64,000 bases of DNA from Clostridioides difficile (GTDB taxonomy: Bacteria > Bacillota > Clostridia > Peptostreptococcales > Peptostreptococcaceae): NCBI GenBank assembly GCA_024919175.1, contig CP103804.1, positions 2,356,001 through 2,420,000 on the forward strand. Reading direction: 5' to 3'. Positions 17,938 to 27,508 of this stretch are shown one piece after another. How positions within the stretch are numbered: position 1 is the first letter of the stretch; each line of letters begins with the position of its first letter. Under the pieces are notes generated by a model that saw only the letters and a list, made by a program, of their open reading frames with translations, made no database searches and was not told the DNA's origin. Made by a program: the position numbers and the translations under genes.

Positions 17938-18936
17938 ATGGAACAAACTTTTATAAATGGAAAAATAAACTTATTAATAGAAAATTATAAAGCATTAAAT
18001 GAAATTAAAGGTTCATGGCAAATGGGATTAATTCAACATAGTTGTGCACTTGCGTTTACGCTTAAGAACAAGAGGATAAGCCCTAGACTAGTAGAAGAAC
18101 GAATAGAGCTTATTAAAAAAAATACTGGATTATTCTCTAACTTTAGAGGATATAACATATTTTATATGGCAACACTACTTTCATTTGAATCAAATCCAGA
18201 AAGTAGTTTTAAGATGATTTTAGAGATATATAAAAATCTTAAAAATGAAAAATTTTGGGGAGATACATATTTACCACTTACAGCATCAATAGTCTATGAA
18301 AATAGAGATAAAATGGATTACATTACATGTATATCAAAAATGAAAACAGTGTACGAATATATGAAGAAAAAACATCCATTTTTAACATCTAGTGATGACT
18401 ATTGTAATATAGCACTTATAGCAATTCATTCAAAGAATTTAGAAGAAGATTTAGAATACATAGAAAAATGTTATGAATTTCTAAATAAAAATGGTTTTTA
18501 TAAAGGAAATGACTTACAAGCACTATCTCAAATTCTTTTATTTAGTGAAGATAGAACTATGGGTAAATGCAAAAAAACTATTGAACTTAAAAAAGCATTT
18601 AAAGAGAATGATTGTAAGTTAAATTATTATGGGTATCCAATAATAGGAGCAATTTCGTTATTAGATTATAAAGAAAATGAAATAATAGAAAATATAAAAA
18701 ATGTTTCAAATAGACTTAAAGAAGAAAAAGGTTTTGGGAATTGGTCTTTAGGAAAAAGCAATAGAGTAATGATTAGTTCTGCTATTGTGGCTTCTATTTA
18801 TGCTGATTCAATACAAAAAGAGAATAATATAGATTCTATAGCTAATAATATATTTTTAAATATTATTATTGCTATTCAAGTTGCTTGTGTAATGGCAGCT
18901 ACAAGTGCAGCTATAGCATCTTCTTCATCAAATTAG
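17938..18936 (+). CDS. DUF4003-family protein
   Basis: This 332-residue protein matches DUF4003, a family of unknown function widespread in Firmicutes. It is predominantly helical, with repeated helix pairs. The end of the chain holds a hydrophobic Ala-rich segment followed by SSSSN (about 305-332), as in other family members. It starts after GGGAGG. It stands alone between the 3D-domain gene and a terminator. No function can be assigned. Confidence 0.65.
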   Translation: MEQTFINGKINLLIENYKALNEIKGSWQMGLIQHSCALAFTLKNKRISPRLVEERIELIKKNTGLFSNFRGYNIFYMATLLSFESNPESSFKMILEIYKNLKNEKFWGDTYLPLTASIVYENRDKMDYITCISKMKTVYEYMKKKHPFLTSSDDYCNIALIAIHSKNLEEDLEYIEKCYEFLNKNGFYKGNDLQALSQILLFSEDRTMGKCKKTIELKKAFKENDCKLNYYGYPIIGAISLLDYKENEIIENIKNVSNRLKEEKGFGNWSLGKSNRVMISSAIVASIYADSIQKENNIDSIANNIFLNIIIAIQVACVMAATSAAIASSSSN

Positions 18937-19286
18937 TGACATTATTTATTAAAATTGGACATAATAAACTTAATAATACAATTTATATGTTTAAAAAAGA
19001 ATACGATATTACACTTAAATTAATTGTGATATTTAATAAAATAAAGCATATAATTAATATATAGATTTCAGAAAATATATAATACTACATACAATATAGG
19101 GAAAGTAGAAAATACATCTACTTTCCTTTTTAATTATAAATTATAAGTTAGTCCTATAAAGAAATTTATGGAAAATTTATTTAAAGTTTTATATTGTATT
19201 TTTTTTCAGATGTACTAAAATAAAATTATAAAGAAAATAAAATTTATAATAAACTAATACATATTGAAAATAAGGGGGAAGTTGAG
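18937..19286. other. 350-bp intergenic region
   Basis: It contains the terminator at 19100-19131 and otherwise AT-rich sequence with no ORF. A promoter for the LUD gene probably lies in 19200-19270, but no strong consensus was seen. Confidence 0.4.
19100..19131 (+). terminator. Terminator after the DUF4003 gene
   Basis: GGAAAGTAGA at 19100-19109 pairs with TCTACTTTCC at 19117-19126, followed by TTTTTAA. Confidence 0.85.
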
Positions 19287-19925
19287 ATGGATCAAAATCT
19301 GAATTGGCTTAAAGAAAAAAGAATAGAAAAAACGATAAAATCTCTAGAAAACAATAATATGAAAGGGTATTTAGTAAGTAATAAAGAGGAGCTTCTTAAA
19401 AAAATTGAAGAAATAGTAGAAGTAGGTTCTCTAGTAGGTTGTGGAGGCTCTATGACCTTATTTGAAACAGGAGTTATTGACTTTATAAGAGAAAAATATG
19501 ATTTTCTTGATAGATATGCAAAAGATATTAAACCAGGAGAAATGAAAGAAATATACAGAAAATCATTTTGTGCAGATGCTTATTTTACAAGTACTAATGC
19601 AATAACAGAAGATGGAGAACTTTACAATCTAGATGGAAATGGAAATAGAGTAGCTGCTATGATATATGGACCAGATAAAGTAATAGTAGTAGCGGGTGCA
19701 AATAAAATAGTTAAAGATGTAGATGAAGCTATAAAAAGAACTAAAACAATAGCTGCTCCAGCAAATTGCAAGAGACTTAACACAAATACTGGATGTAAGA
19801 CTACTGGCATATGTATAGATTGTTCAAGTCCAGGAAGAATATGCTGTGATTATACACTTATAAAAAGACAATTAGCACCAGAAAGAATACATGTAATTTT
19901 CTTAAACGAAGACTTTGGATATTAA
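19287..19925 (+). CDS. LUD-domain protein (LutC/YkgG-like)
   Basis: The 212-residue protein belongs to the LUD family (PF02589), related to the lactate-utilisation proteins LutB and LutC. Visible features are VGCGGSMTLFETGVIDFI near 50-68, FTSTNAITEDGELYNLDGNGNRVAAMIYGPDKVIVVAG near 97-135, and a C-terminal cysteine-rich segment CKTTGICIDCSSPGRICC, which could bind a metal or cluster. Stand-alone LUD proteins of this type are common in clostridia with no defined reaction. AAGGGGG precedes the start. It lies 26 bases before the lipid kinase gene and may be cotranscribed. Confidence 0.75.
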   Translation: MDQNLNWLKEKRIEKTIKSLENNNMKGYLVSNKEELLKKIEEIVEVGSLVGCGGSMTLFETGVIDFIREKYDFLDRYAKDIKPGEMKEIYRKSFCADAYFTSTNAITEDGELYNLDGNGNRVAAMIYGPDKVIVVAGANKIVKDVDEAIKRTKTIAAPANCKRLNTNTGCKTTGICIDCSSPGRICCDYTLIKRQLAPERIHVIFLNEDFGY

Positions 19926-19951
19926 AAGAATAAAATAAGTAAGGAGAAATA

Positions 19952-20851
19952 ATGAAAAAAGTAAAACTTATATACAATCCTAATTCAGGTGAAAAAAAAA
20001 TACTATCAAATTTAGATACTATTATAGAATTATATCAAGAACAAAATTATTTATTGATACCCTATAGATTGAATATTAAAGAACCTGTAAACAATGCATT
20101 TAAAGAAGTAGATAGCTCCTATGACCATATACTAATAGCAGGTGGTGATGGAACTATAGATTTAGTTGTAAATTCAATGAAAGAGTTGGATATAAAAATT
20201 CCAATTGGAATTTTACCTACAGGAACTGCAAATGATTTTTCAAATGCTCTTCAAATTCCATTTGATATAAAAGAAGCTATAAAGGAAATCATAAATTCAA
20301 AGCCAAAGAAAATAGACATAGGGAAGGTAAATAATAAATACTTTATAAATGTCGCAAGTGCAGGTATGTTTACTGATGTATCACAAAGAATAAGCACAGA
20401 CTTAAAGAATTCGTTTGGAAGAATTTCTTATTATATAAAGGGAATAGAAGAAGCATTGTATATGAGGAAGTTTAAGATAAAAGTATATTCCAAAGAGATG
20501 AATTATGATGGAGATATGTATCTTATGCTGATTTTTAATGGAAAAACAGCAGGAAATATAAATTTAGCATATAAAGCTGAAATAGATGATGGATATTTAG
20601 ATGTAATTATTTTTAAAGGAATGCCAATCCCAAAATCAATACCAGTTTTGATAAGTGTGCTTAGAGGTGATTACTTAGACCAATATAATGGAAATGAAAT
20701 ATTATATTTTAAAACTAAAAAAGTAGATATAGAATGTAAAGATTCTCTTATAACAGATATTGATGGGGAAAAAGGCCCAGATTTTCCTCTCAATATAGAA
20801 TGTATAAAAGATGGAATAGAGGTTATGGGAATCTGTAGTGGAAAAAGTTAA
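19952..20851 (+). CDS. Diacylglycerol/lipid kinase (YegS/BmrU family)
   Basis: This 299-residue protein matches the diacylglycerol-kinase catalytic family (PF00781). It has IYNPNSGEKK at the N-terminus, the nucleotide-binding GGDGTIDLVVN near 61-71 and LPTGTANDFSNAL near 88-100. The C-terminal beta-rich lipid-binding domain ends with an ITDIDGEKGPDFP segment typical of YegS-like kinases. It would phosphorylate a membrane lipid such as diacylglycerol using ATP at the inner face of the membrane. TAAGGAG precedes the start. It forms a probable two-gene unit with the LUD gene. Confidence 0.85.
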   Translation: MKKVKLIYNPNSGEKKILSNLDTIIELYQEQNYLLIPYRLNIKEPVNNAFKEVDSSYDHILIAGGDGTIDLVVNSMKELDIKIPIGILPTGTANDFSNALQIPFDIKEAIKEIINSKPKKIDIGKVNNKYFINVASAGMFTDVSQRISTDLKNSFGRISYYIKGIEEALYMRKFKIKVYSKEMNYDGDMYLMLIFNGKTAGNINLAYKAEIDDGYLDVIIFKGMPIPKSIPVLISVLRGDYLDQYNGNEILYFKTKKVDIECKDSLITDIDGEKGPDFPLNIECIKDGIEVMGICSGKS

Positions 20852-20866
20852 TTATTTAAAATAAAC

Positions 20867-20943
20867 AATGAAGACTAAAATAAAAAATTACTTCTAACTA
20901 AATTTATTTATAGTAGAAGTAATTTATATCTTAAGTCTTCATT
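20867..20943. terminator. Bidirectional terminator between the lipid kinase and glnS
   Basis: The outer stem AATGAAGACT 20867-20876 pairs with AGTCTTCATT 20934-20943. The inner stem ATTACTTCT 20887-20895 pairs with AGAAGTAAT 20915-20923. T-rich sequence follows on both strands, serving the two convergent genes. Confidence 0.75.
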
Positions 20944-20958
20944 TTTTAGTTATAAAAA

Positions 20959-22623
20959 TTATTTAGCTGGTTTAAAAGAACTTTTTAAAGGAACTATTCT
21001 ATTGAACACAAGTTTTTCCTTAGTAGTATACTTATTATCTATACTAAAGAACCCATTTCTAACAAATTGAAATTTATCAAAAGGTTTAGCATCTTTTACT
21101 TGTGTAGGTTCAACAAAACCTTGTAATATTTCTAAAGAATTAGGATTTATTTGTTCTAAGAAATGCTTTCCTTCATTTTCAGGTAAATCATCAAGAATCA
21201 ATGGCTCAAATAATCTAAATTCACATGGTATAGCTGACTTAGCATCAACCCAATGTATTGTAGATTTTACCTTACGACCTGTAAATCCAGAACCACTTTT
21301 AGTCTCAGGGTCATAGGTACCATGTATTTCAACTACATTTCCATTTTCATCCTTAATTACATCAGTACATTTTACGAAATAAGCTCCTTTTAAACGAACT
21401 TCATTTCCTGGGAAAAATCTGAAATATTTTTTTACTGGTTCTTCCATAAAATCATCTTGCTCTATATACAATTCTCTCGAAAAAGGAACTAATCTTTTAC
21501 CTTGAGATTCGTCCTTAGCATTATTTTCTATTTCAAGCATTTCAACTTTATCTTCTGGATAGTTGGTTATAACTAATTTTAAAGGTTTTAAAACTCCCAT
21601 AGCAAGTGGAGCCTTTGGTTGTAAGTTTTCTCTTAGAAAATAATCAAGCATTTGACTGTCTACTGTAGAGTTAACTTTTGATACTCCTATTTCACTACAA
21701 AAATTACGTAAAGCTTCAGCAGTATATCCTTTACGTCTAATTCCAGAGATAGTAGGAACACGAGGGTCATCCCAACCATCAACAACACCTTCATCTACAA
21801 GTTGTTTTAATTTTCTCTTGCTCATAACAGTATTGTTTATGTTAAGTCTAGCAAACTCTATTTGTCTAGGTACATTTTCCATTTCACATTCTCTGACAAA
21901 CCAGTCATAAAGAGGTCTTTGGTCTTCAAACTCCAAAGTACATATAGAGTGAGTTATTCCTTCAATTGCATCTTCAATTGGATGGGCAAAAGCATACATA
22001 GGATATATACACCATTTATCTCCTGTATTATGATGTGTTGAATGAGCTATTCTGTATATAATTGGATCTCTAAGGTTTATATTTGGAGAAGACATATCTA
22101 TCTTAGCTCTTAATGTTTTTTCTCCATCTTTAAATTCACCGTTTTTCATTCTTTCAAATAAATCTAGGTTTTCTTCAATAGTTCTATTTCTATAAGGGCT
22201 TTCTTTTCCAGGCTCAGTCAAAGTACCACGATACTCCCTCATTTCTTCTTGTGTTAATTCACACACATAAGCTTTACCTTTTTTTATTAGGACTAAAGCT
22301 CTTTTGTACATTTCATCAAAATAGTTAGATGCAAAATTTAATTCATTCCAATCAAAACCTAACCACTTAACATCTTCTTTTATGGATTCTACATATTCAA
22401 CATCTTCTTTTAATGGATTTGTATCATCAAATCTTAAATTAGCCTTTCCATTAAATTCTTTAGCTAGTCCAAAGTTAAGACATATACTTTTTGCATGACC
22501 AATATGTAAATATCCGTTTGGTTCAGGTGGAAAACGAGTTATTATGCTGTCATGTTTTCCTGTTTCTAGGTCATTTATAATAATATTTTTTATAAAGTTA
22601 GATGAGTTCGTTTCATTTGACAT
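20959..22623 (-). CDS. glnS: Glutaminyl-tRNA synthetase
   Basis: The 554-residue class I aminoacyl-tRNA synthetase charges tRNA-Gln. It has the HIGH motif in PPEPNGYLHIGHAKS (about 31-45), the KMSKS-equivalent VMSKRKL near 265, and the two-part C-terminal anticodon-binding beta-barrels of GlnRS. The start at 22623 was chosen because AGGAGG precedes it on the minus strand; the open frame runs 19 codons further without a ribosome site. Many Firmicutes lack GlnRS and use GatCAB transamidation, so its presence is a useful lineage marker. No T-box was recognised upstream. Confidence 0.93.
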   Translation of the reverse strand: MSNETNSSNFIKNIIINDLETGKHDSIITRFPPEPNGYLHIGHAKSICLNFGLAKEFNGKANLRFDDTNPLKEDVEYVESIKEDVKWLGFDWNELNFASNYFDEMYKRALVLIKKGKAYVCELTQEEMREYRGTLTEPGKESPYRNRTIEENLDLFERMKNGEFKDGEKTLRAKIDMSSPNINLRDPIIYRIAHSTHHNTGDKWCIYPMYAFAHPIEDAIEGITHSICTLEFEDQRPLYDWFVRECEMENVPRQIEFARLNINNTVMSKRKLKQLVDEGVVDGWDDPRVPTISGIRRKGYTAEALRNFCSEIGVSKVNSTVDSQMLDYFLRENLQPKAPLAMGVLKPLKLVITNYPEDKVEMLEIENNAKDESQGKRLVPFSRELYIEQDDFMEEPVKKYFRFFPGNEVRLKGAYFVKCTDVIKDENGNVVEIHGTYDPETKSGSGFTGRKVKSTIHWVDAKSAIPCEFRLFEPLILDDLPENEGKHFLEQINPNSLEILQGFVEPTQVKDAKPFDKFQFVRNGFFSIDNKYTTKEKLVFNRIVPLKSSFKPAK

Positions 22624-22917
22624 ATTTTTATACCTCCTATTTAATTTGCTTATAATACAGTACACTACACTGTATTGCATAATATTAATTTTAATCCAAG
22701 ATTAGAAAAAAATAAAGGTGTAATTAAGAGTATTATGCAAAATATTAACTTTTATACTAAAAACATGTTTTTTTACAGTTTATTTACAAAAAAGCAGATT
22801 AGTTGAATTAATCTTTAAAAGACTGTATTATAATATGTATATTGTTAAGAATATTATGTGAAGTTAGTTATCTAAATTTATTTTAAATCTGTTGACAGAT
22901 TTGTAAAGGAGACGATT

Positions 22918-23631
22918 ATGGGAAGGATTACAAAAATTATATTAAGTTTAATTGTTATTGTTTTAATGTTAACAGGTATTGTTGTATACACACTAACACC
23001 AAAAGAGAGATATGATGTTAGTTCACAAAATAATAAAATTATAGACGAAGAGTATTTATCAAAAGGTTCATATATAAATTCTATGGAAATAGTAAAAAAT
23101 CCACTTAGAATGGTTGGAAAAGTATCTGTTTCAGAAGAAGAGTTTAGAAACCTAATATATACATTAATGAATAAACATGGAATTAAAGAATTTGAAAATA
23201 ATTTTGTTGAGATGAAGGATGGAAAAATAAAAGTGGCAGGTCCATATAAGGTCTTTGGTCTAATCAATAGCCAATATGAGCTTGAACTAAAACCCACTTT
23301 AAAAAATGAAGATTTGGTTGTAAGTCTTGAAAATGTAAGGATTGGAAAATTTAAGATAAGTGATAAAATGTTAGAAAAAATACTAAGTAATTATAATAAA
23401 AAGGTTCCATTTGAGGTTAATGGAAATAAAATTACTTTAGATAAAAGTTATCTTTATCCAGTAACGCTTAAAAATATATCTATAAAAAAAGGAAATGTTG
23501 ATTTGGATATGGAAGTAGAAATAGATTTAAAATCACAAATAAATGGGGCCTTAGGTTATCTAAAGGACTCTGGAAAAGCTCAGGATATACTAAATCATTT
23601 GATTAATTTAAAGAAAACATCTGTTGGTTAA
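22918..23631 (+). CDS. Membrane-anchored extracytoplasmic protein, unknown (YpmS-like topology)
   Basis: The 237-residue protein has one N-terminal membrane segment (about 5-26, KIILSLIVIVLMLTGIVVY) and an otherwise beta-rich, charged outer domain. The pattern resembles the YpmS/DUF2140 group, small anchored proteins of unknown role in Gram-positives, but I cannot confirm membership. Its ATG follows AAAGGAGACG. It is transcribed divergently from glnS and stands alone. Confidence 0.6.
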   Translation: MGRITKIILSLIVIVLMLTGIVVYTLTPKERYDVSSQNNKIIDEEYLSKGSYINSMEIVKNPLRMVGKVSVSEEEFRNLIYTLMNKHGIKEFENNFVEMKDGKIKVAGPYKVFGLINSQYELELKPTLKNEDLVVSLENVRIGKFKISDKMLEKILSNYNKKVPFEVNGNKITLDKSYLYPVTLKNISIKKGNVDLDMEVEIDLKSQINGALGYLKDSGKAQDILNHLINLKKTSVG

Positions 23632-23788
23632 AAATATAGAAAATTTATATTTATATTTTTATTATATTTTATATAATATTAAAGCACTTTAAAATCAAAA
23701 TTTGTAAAATAGCCTTTATTATGTTAGAATATTTTATGACATTAAGTTGTAAGTGTATAATATTATTTAATTACTAGATTGGGGGGAA

Positions 23789-24355
23789 ATGATGAATAAA
23801 ATTTATATTGTAACAACATATACAGGAACTGTATTATCTTATTTAATAAGAAATATAAGTAAAAAACTGTATACACATGTGTCAATATCATTAAATGAAA
23901 ATTTAAAGCCAATGTATTCTTTTGGGAGATTAAATCCAAGAAATCCATTTATTGGAGGCTTTGTTGAAGAAAATATAAATCAAGGCTTATATGCTATAAG
24001 AAAAAATACTGTATGTAGAGTATATTCATTAGAAGTAGATAATTTACAATATGAAAATCTATTTAAAAATATAAAATTAATTAGTGATTATAGAGAAGAT
24101 TACTATTATGATATAATGGCATTGATATATTTGCCTATGAATATTCACAGAAAAGTTGAATATAAATATGTATGTTCAAACTTTGTTTCTGATATGTTAG
24201 AAAAAAGTGAAATAGATATTTTGAATAAACAAGCATTTGAAGTAACACCAAATGATTTTTATAATTTAAATGGTTTAACTTTAGAGTATGAAGGTTTATT
24301 GTCAGAATATAATTCTAAACAGCATTCTTATGTATCCAAAATGGCAAACATATAA
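23789..24355 (+). CDS. Permuted NlpC/P60-like (YiiX-type) cysteine amidase/peptidase candidate
   Basis: The 188-residue protein carries the layout of permuted papain-like NlpC/P60 enzymes: an early histidine in the KLYTHVSISL strand (about His30), and a cysteine later in YKYVCSNFVSDML (about Cys131) at the start of a helix. The family acts on amide bonds of peptidoglycan, lipids or proteins. There is no signal peptide, so a cytoplasmic substrate is more likely. GGGGGG precedes the ATG pair at 23789/23792. Assignment rests on motif layout only. Confidence 0.6.
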   Translation: MMNKIYIVTTYTGTVLSYLIRNISKKLYTHVSISLNENLKPMYSFGRLNPRNPFIGGFVEENINQGLYAIRKNTVCRVYSLEVDNLQYENLFKNIKLISDYREDYYYDIMALIYLPMNIHRKVEYKYVCSNFVSDMLEKSEIDILNKQAFEVTPNDFYNLNGLTLEYEGLLSEYNSKQHSYVSKMANI

Positions 24356-24404
24356 AAAATTTATTTTAAAATTTATCATATAAAAATATTGCTAAATAAT
24401 TAGG

Positions 24405-24477
24405 CTGAAGATGGTAGTTTAACTTCGAGAGGATTAAGAATTCGTAAATCTTAGTTAGAACACTTTCTTCAGTTTTT
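24405..24477 (+). terminator. Structured intergenic element ending in a T-run
   Basis: CTGAAGA at 24405-24411 pairs with TCTTCAG at 24466-24472, enclosing about 54 bases with further pairing (TAAGA...TCTTA). TTTTTGATTTT follows. It probably terminates the upstream gene. The large loop could also mark a small RNA. The rest of 24356-24660 shows no ORF. Confidence 0.55.
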
Positions 24478-24660
24478 GATTTTCTGTCATTATTTGCACA
24501 ATTATAATATTTTTTTGATATATATATCGAATAGAAATAAATAAACAGCGGCATAAAAGTATAAAGATATCTTAATACATAATAAATATGATAAATATTT
24601 ATTTTTTGTAAATATATGGATATAATAGTAATAATAATATTTTATAGAGAGGAGTATTAA

Positions 24661-26361
24661 ATGAAACGATATCTTAAAACATATGGGGTTTCACTCATAA
24701 TTGTAGCAATTTATGCATTTATTAAATTACCTGTACTTAGACTGGACTTCACATCTTTATTTTCAGTAGGAATAATATTTTTTGTTGTAGCAGGAATATT
24801 AGATATGATGCTAGATAGAAATGAAAGAACATCTAAACTTGCTAAATATAATTTTTCAATAGCAATAGCTTTACTTGTGTATGTTGTAGTTGTACCTTTT
24901 ATAGCCTCTACACCTGTACTTCATGCAAAAGCCTATAAAGACTTATTAGGAAAGGTGACTGAAAGTGAATTTACTGATGATATGGGTCCTGTTAGTGTAA
25001 ATGACATTCGTCTTGTGGATGAAGACATGGCTATGAAGTTAGGTGATAAAAAACTTGGAGAAGTTCCAGCCATAGGTAGTGTATCAAAATTAGGAAAGTT
25101 TCATATACAAAATGTGGATGGAGAGTTGTACTGGGTAGCACCTCTTGTGCATAGAGATATAATTAAATGGGTGACATCTTTAAGTGGTACAAGTGGATAT
25201 GTGAAGGTGTCAGCAAGTAATCCTCAAGATGTACAACTAGTTCAAGAAATAGATGGAAAACCAATAAAGATAGTGTATCAACCAGAAGCTTATTTACATC
25301 AAGATTTACAAAGACATTTATATATAAATGGTATTGTAAATGTAGGTATGACAGATTTTACTCTTGAAATAAATGATGAAGGAAGACCTTACTGGGTTGT
25401 AAGTTTATATGAACATAAAATTGGTTATGGAGGAGCAAATGCCACAGGTATAGCTACTGTCGATGCAGAAACTGGAAAAATAAATGTCTATAATGTTAAA
25501 AATACACCTAAATGGGTAGATAGAATACAACCACAAAAATTTGTAACAGACCAAATTAAAGACTGGGGTGTTTATGTCAATGGATTCTTAAATTCTGTTA
25601 TATCAGAAAAAGGAGTACTAGTGCCAACAGAAGGGACATCACTAGTTTATGGTAATGACAATAGGTCATATTGGTATACAGGTATAACATCCTCTGGCGG
25701 AGATGAATCGACAATTGGATTTATGCTTGTTGATTCTAGAACTAAAGAAGCTAGACTGTATAAGCAGCCAGGAGCAACTGAGACAGCTGCGATGAAATCA
25801 GCTGAAGGTAATGTTCAAGAAAAGAATTATGAAGCTACATTCCCTGTAATGTACAATATATTAGGCCAGCCAACATATGTATCATCTTTAAAAGATAAAG
25901 CTGGTCTTGTAAAGAGAGTAGCCTTTGTGTCTGTTGAAGATTATAATGTGCTTGGTATAGGCGAAGATAAAAATGAAGCTTTAAGAAACTACAAAGATTC
26001 ATTAGAATCTAAAGGCAATGACTTAAAACTTGATAATGATATGAAAGATGAAGTTATAGAAGGTGTAGTAACTAGAATAAGTCCAGATGTGCGAGGAGGA
26101 AATACTAATTATTATGTTACTTTAGATTCTAATAAAGAGATAATATTTAAAGCTACCTCAAAAGTATCTAGTGAATTACCATTAACTCAAGTTGGAGACA
26201 AAGTCAAAATATCATATTCAAAAGAAGAAGCTGGTGTAATTGAAATGTCAGAATTTGATAACTTAAATATTGCAAATTTTGATGATAAAAAAGTAAAACA
26301 AGAAACAGGAACTAATGAAGATACAAATTCGAAAGGTTCTGAAAATCAAAGCAATTTGTAA
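24661..26361 (+). CDS. Large membrane-anchored protein of unknown function
   Basis: The 566-residue protein has an N-terminal membrane module with about three hydrophobic segments (residues about 8-27, 33-50 and 63-82) and a long C-terminal region outside the hydrophobic core. That region has repeated motifs (GKFHIQNVDGELYWVAPL, LEINDEGRPYWVVSLY, SRSYWYTGITS-like) suggesting tandem PepSY-like beta units, each carrying an aromatic YW. The last 40 residues are polar, low complexity (KQETGTNEDTNSKGSENQ). I cannot assign a function. It is monocistronic, with GAGAGGAGT upstream and a strong terminator behind it. Confidence 0.65.
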   Translation: MKRYLKTYGVSLIIVAIYAFIKLPVLRLDFTSLFSVGIIFFVVAGILDMMLDRNERTSKLAKYNFSIAIALLVYVVVVPFIASTPVLHAKAYKDLLGKVTESEFTDDMGPVSVNDIRLVDEDMAMKLGDKKLGEVPAIGSVSKLGKFHIQNVDGELYWVAPLVHRDIIKWVTSLSGTSGYVKVSASNPQDVQLVQEIDGKPIKIVYQPEAYLHQDLQRHLYINGIVNVGMTDFTLEINDEGRPYWVVSLYEHKIGYGGANATGIATVDAETGKINVYNVKNTPKWVDRIQPQKFVTDQIKDWGVYVNGFLNSVISEKGVLVPTEGTSLVYGNDNRSYWYTGITSSGGDESTIGFMLVDSRTKEARLYKQPGATETAAMKSAEGNVQEKNYEATFPVMYNILGQPTYVSSLKDKAGLVKRVAFVSVEDYNVLGIGEDKNEALRNYKDSLESKGNDLKLDNDMKDEVIEGVVTRISPDVRGGNTNYYVTLDSNKEIIFKATSKVSSELPLTQVGDKVKISYSKEEAGVIEMSEFDNLNIANFDDKKVKQETGTNEDTNSKGSENQSNL

Positions 26362-26398
26362 CTTAGTCAAAAAAACTGTAGATAGTTTTTAGTGCATT

Positions 26399-26450
26399 AA
26401 TAGCTAATTTTTATAGAAATAAATTCTATAAAAATTAGCTATTTTATTTT
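26399..26450 (+). terminator. Perfect 20-bp stem terminator
   Basis: Arms 26399-26418 and 26424-26443 are exact reverse complements with a 5-base loop, followed by TTATTTTG. It lies about 38 bases after the membrane protein stop. Confidence 0.85.
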
Positions 26451-26530
26451 GATTCTTTGTAAATTTAATGTCATAAATTTAATATAATATTAGTACAACT
26501 TTGCAAATAATACTTCAAGGAGAATGTACT

Positions 26531-27148
26531 ATGACGAATATGGAAAAAGAGATATTGCTTTTAATTAGCAGGGTTAGATGTGTTACAGAAGCTCAATTTA
26601 GAAAGATTTATGGAGACCAAAAAAGATACAATAAAAAAAATTTCAAAAAAACATTGAGAAAAATGTGCAGTGAGTATACACTAAAAAAATATCCATGTGA
26701 TGTGGATTATCGTAACTATAAGGACCTCTCATATGTTTACTATTTGAATGGTAGTAAGCTTTTCAAGGGAGATGATTTAATAAAGGCTCTAGTAGGGTCA
26801 GAATTAGTTGTTAGAATTAATACTGCAGGTTGTGATGTAAAAAGATTTTACCGAAATATTAGTGTAGATGATGTGAAATATGATTTATTTATTGAATATA
26901 CAGATCAATTTGGCAATATAAAGCAGGTATTGGTAGATGTTGATTTAAATAATGAAATAGATGTTTCTAAATATGAGAATCTCTCTAGAAAAATAGATAA
27001 ATCTACAATTCCATTTTTTAGAGTACCAAATATTTTGGTGGTTACACCAGATAATTTATCTGAATTAAATGACTTAGAGAGAGAAGATAATGAGTATAGT
27101 ATAAATTTTATAGATTTAGGATTAAATAAACTATTTAATTGTATATAA
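26531..27148 (+). CDS. Winged-helix/replication-relaxation-like protein (tentative)
   Basis: About 205 residues. The N-terminus (MEKEILLLISRVRCVTEAQFRKIYG) looks like a winged-helix DNA-binding domain, and the C-terminal half (YDLFIEYTDQFGNIKQVLVDVDLNNEI, then FRVPNILVVTPDN) looks like an a/b domain. This arrangement resembles Replic_Relax proteins of plasmids and ICEs, but similarity is weak. The ATG at 26531 follows CAAGGAG; the frame also opens 10 codons upstream. It lies between a strong terminator and the lysine riboswitch, with no relaxase or replication gene nearby. Confidence 0.45.
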   Translation: MTNMEKEILLLISRVRCVTEAQFRKIYGDQKRYNKKNFKKTLRKMCSEYTLKKYPCDVDYRNYKDLSYVYYLNGSKLFKGDDLIKALVGSELVVRINTAGCDVKRFYRNISVDDVKYDLFIEYTDQFGNIKQVLVDVDLNNEIDVSKYENLSRKIDKSTIPFFRVPNILVVTPDNLSELNDLEREDNEYSINFIDLGLNKLFNCI

Positions 27149-27257
27149 GATATTTTTAGAAAATAAATTTTTTGATTTGCCACATTTTGTAAAAAAATTG
27201 TTGCAATATTATATAGAATGTGATAAAACTATATTAATAAATTAATTAATAATAATG

Positions 27258-27480
27258 AGCCTAGGGTAGAGGTAGCTATATTCAAGAGTAATCAATAGTA
27301 GCTGGTAAGTGTTGATGGTTGATGAAAGGGTCTATAGCCGAAGAAAAGTTGTTGACAAACAAGTTTTCTGGACTTATGCATAATATGCATAAGGCTGTCA
27401 CTTTTAAAGTGGTGAGCTACAAGGTTACTTGGTCTATGAAGTTCACACGTCCAAAGTATACCTTTGGGCGTTTTTATTTA
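27258..27480 (+). promoter_or_regulatory. Lysine riboswitch (L-box) with terminator, controlling lysC-lysA
   Basis: Conserved L-box blocks are visible: GTAGAGGTAGC near 27266, AGTAGCTGGTAAG near 27297, GATGAAAGGGTCTATAGCCGAAG near 27320, then a long helical part to about 27440. The expression platform is a terminator with ACGTCCAAAG at 27447-27456 and CTTTGGGCGT at 27462-27471, followed by TTTTTATTT. Lysine binding is expected to favour termination before aspartokinase. Confidence 0.92.
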
Positions 27481-27508
27481 TCAAAATTTAGCTTTAGGGG
27501 GAAAAGGC

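Noticed and set aside
22681..22917. A T-box leader for glnS
   Set aside because: No T-box sequence or Stem I pattern is present on the minus strand upstream of 22623.
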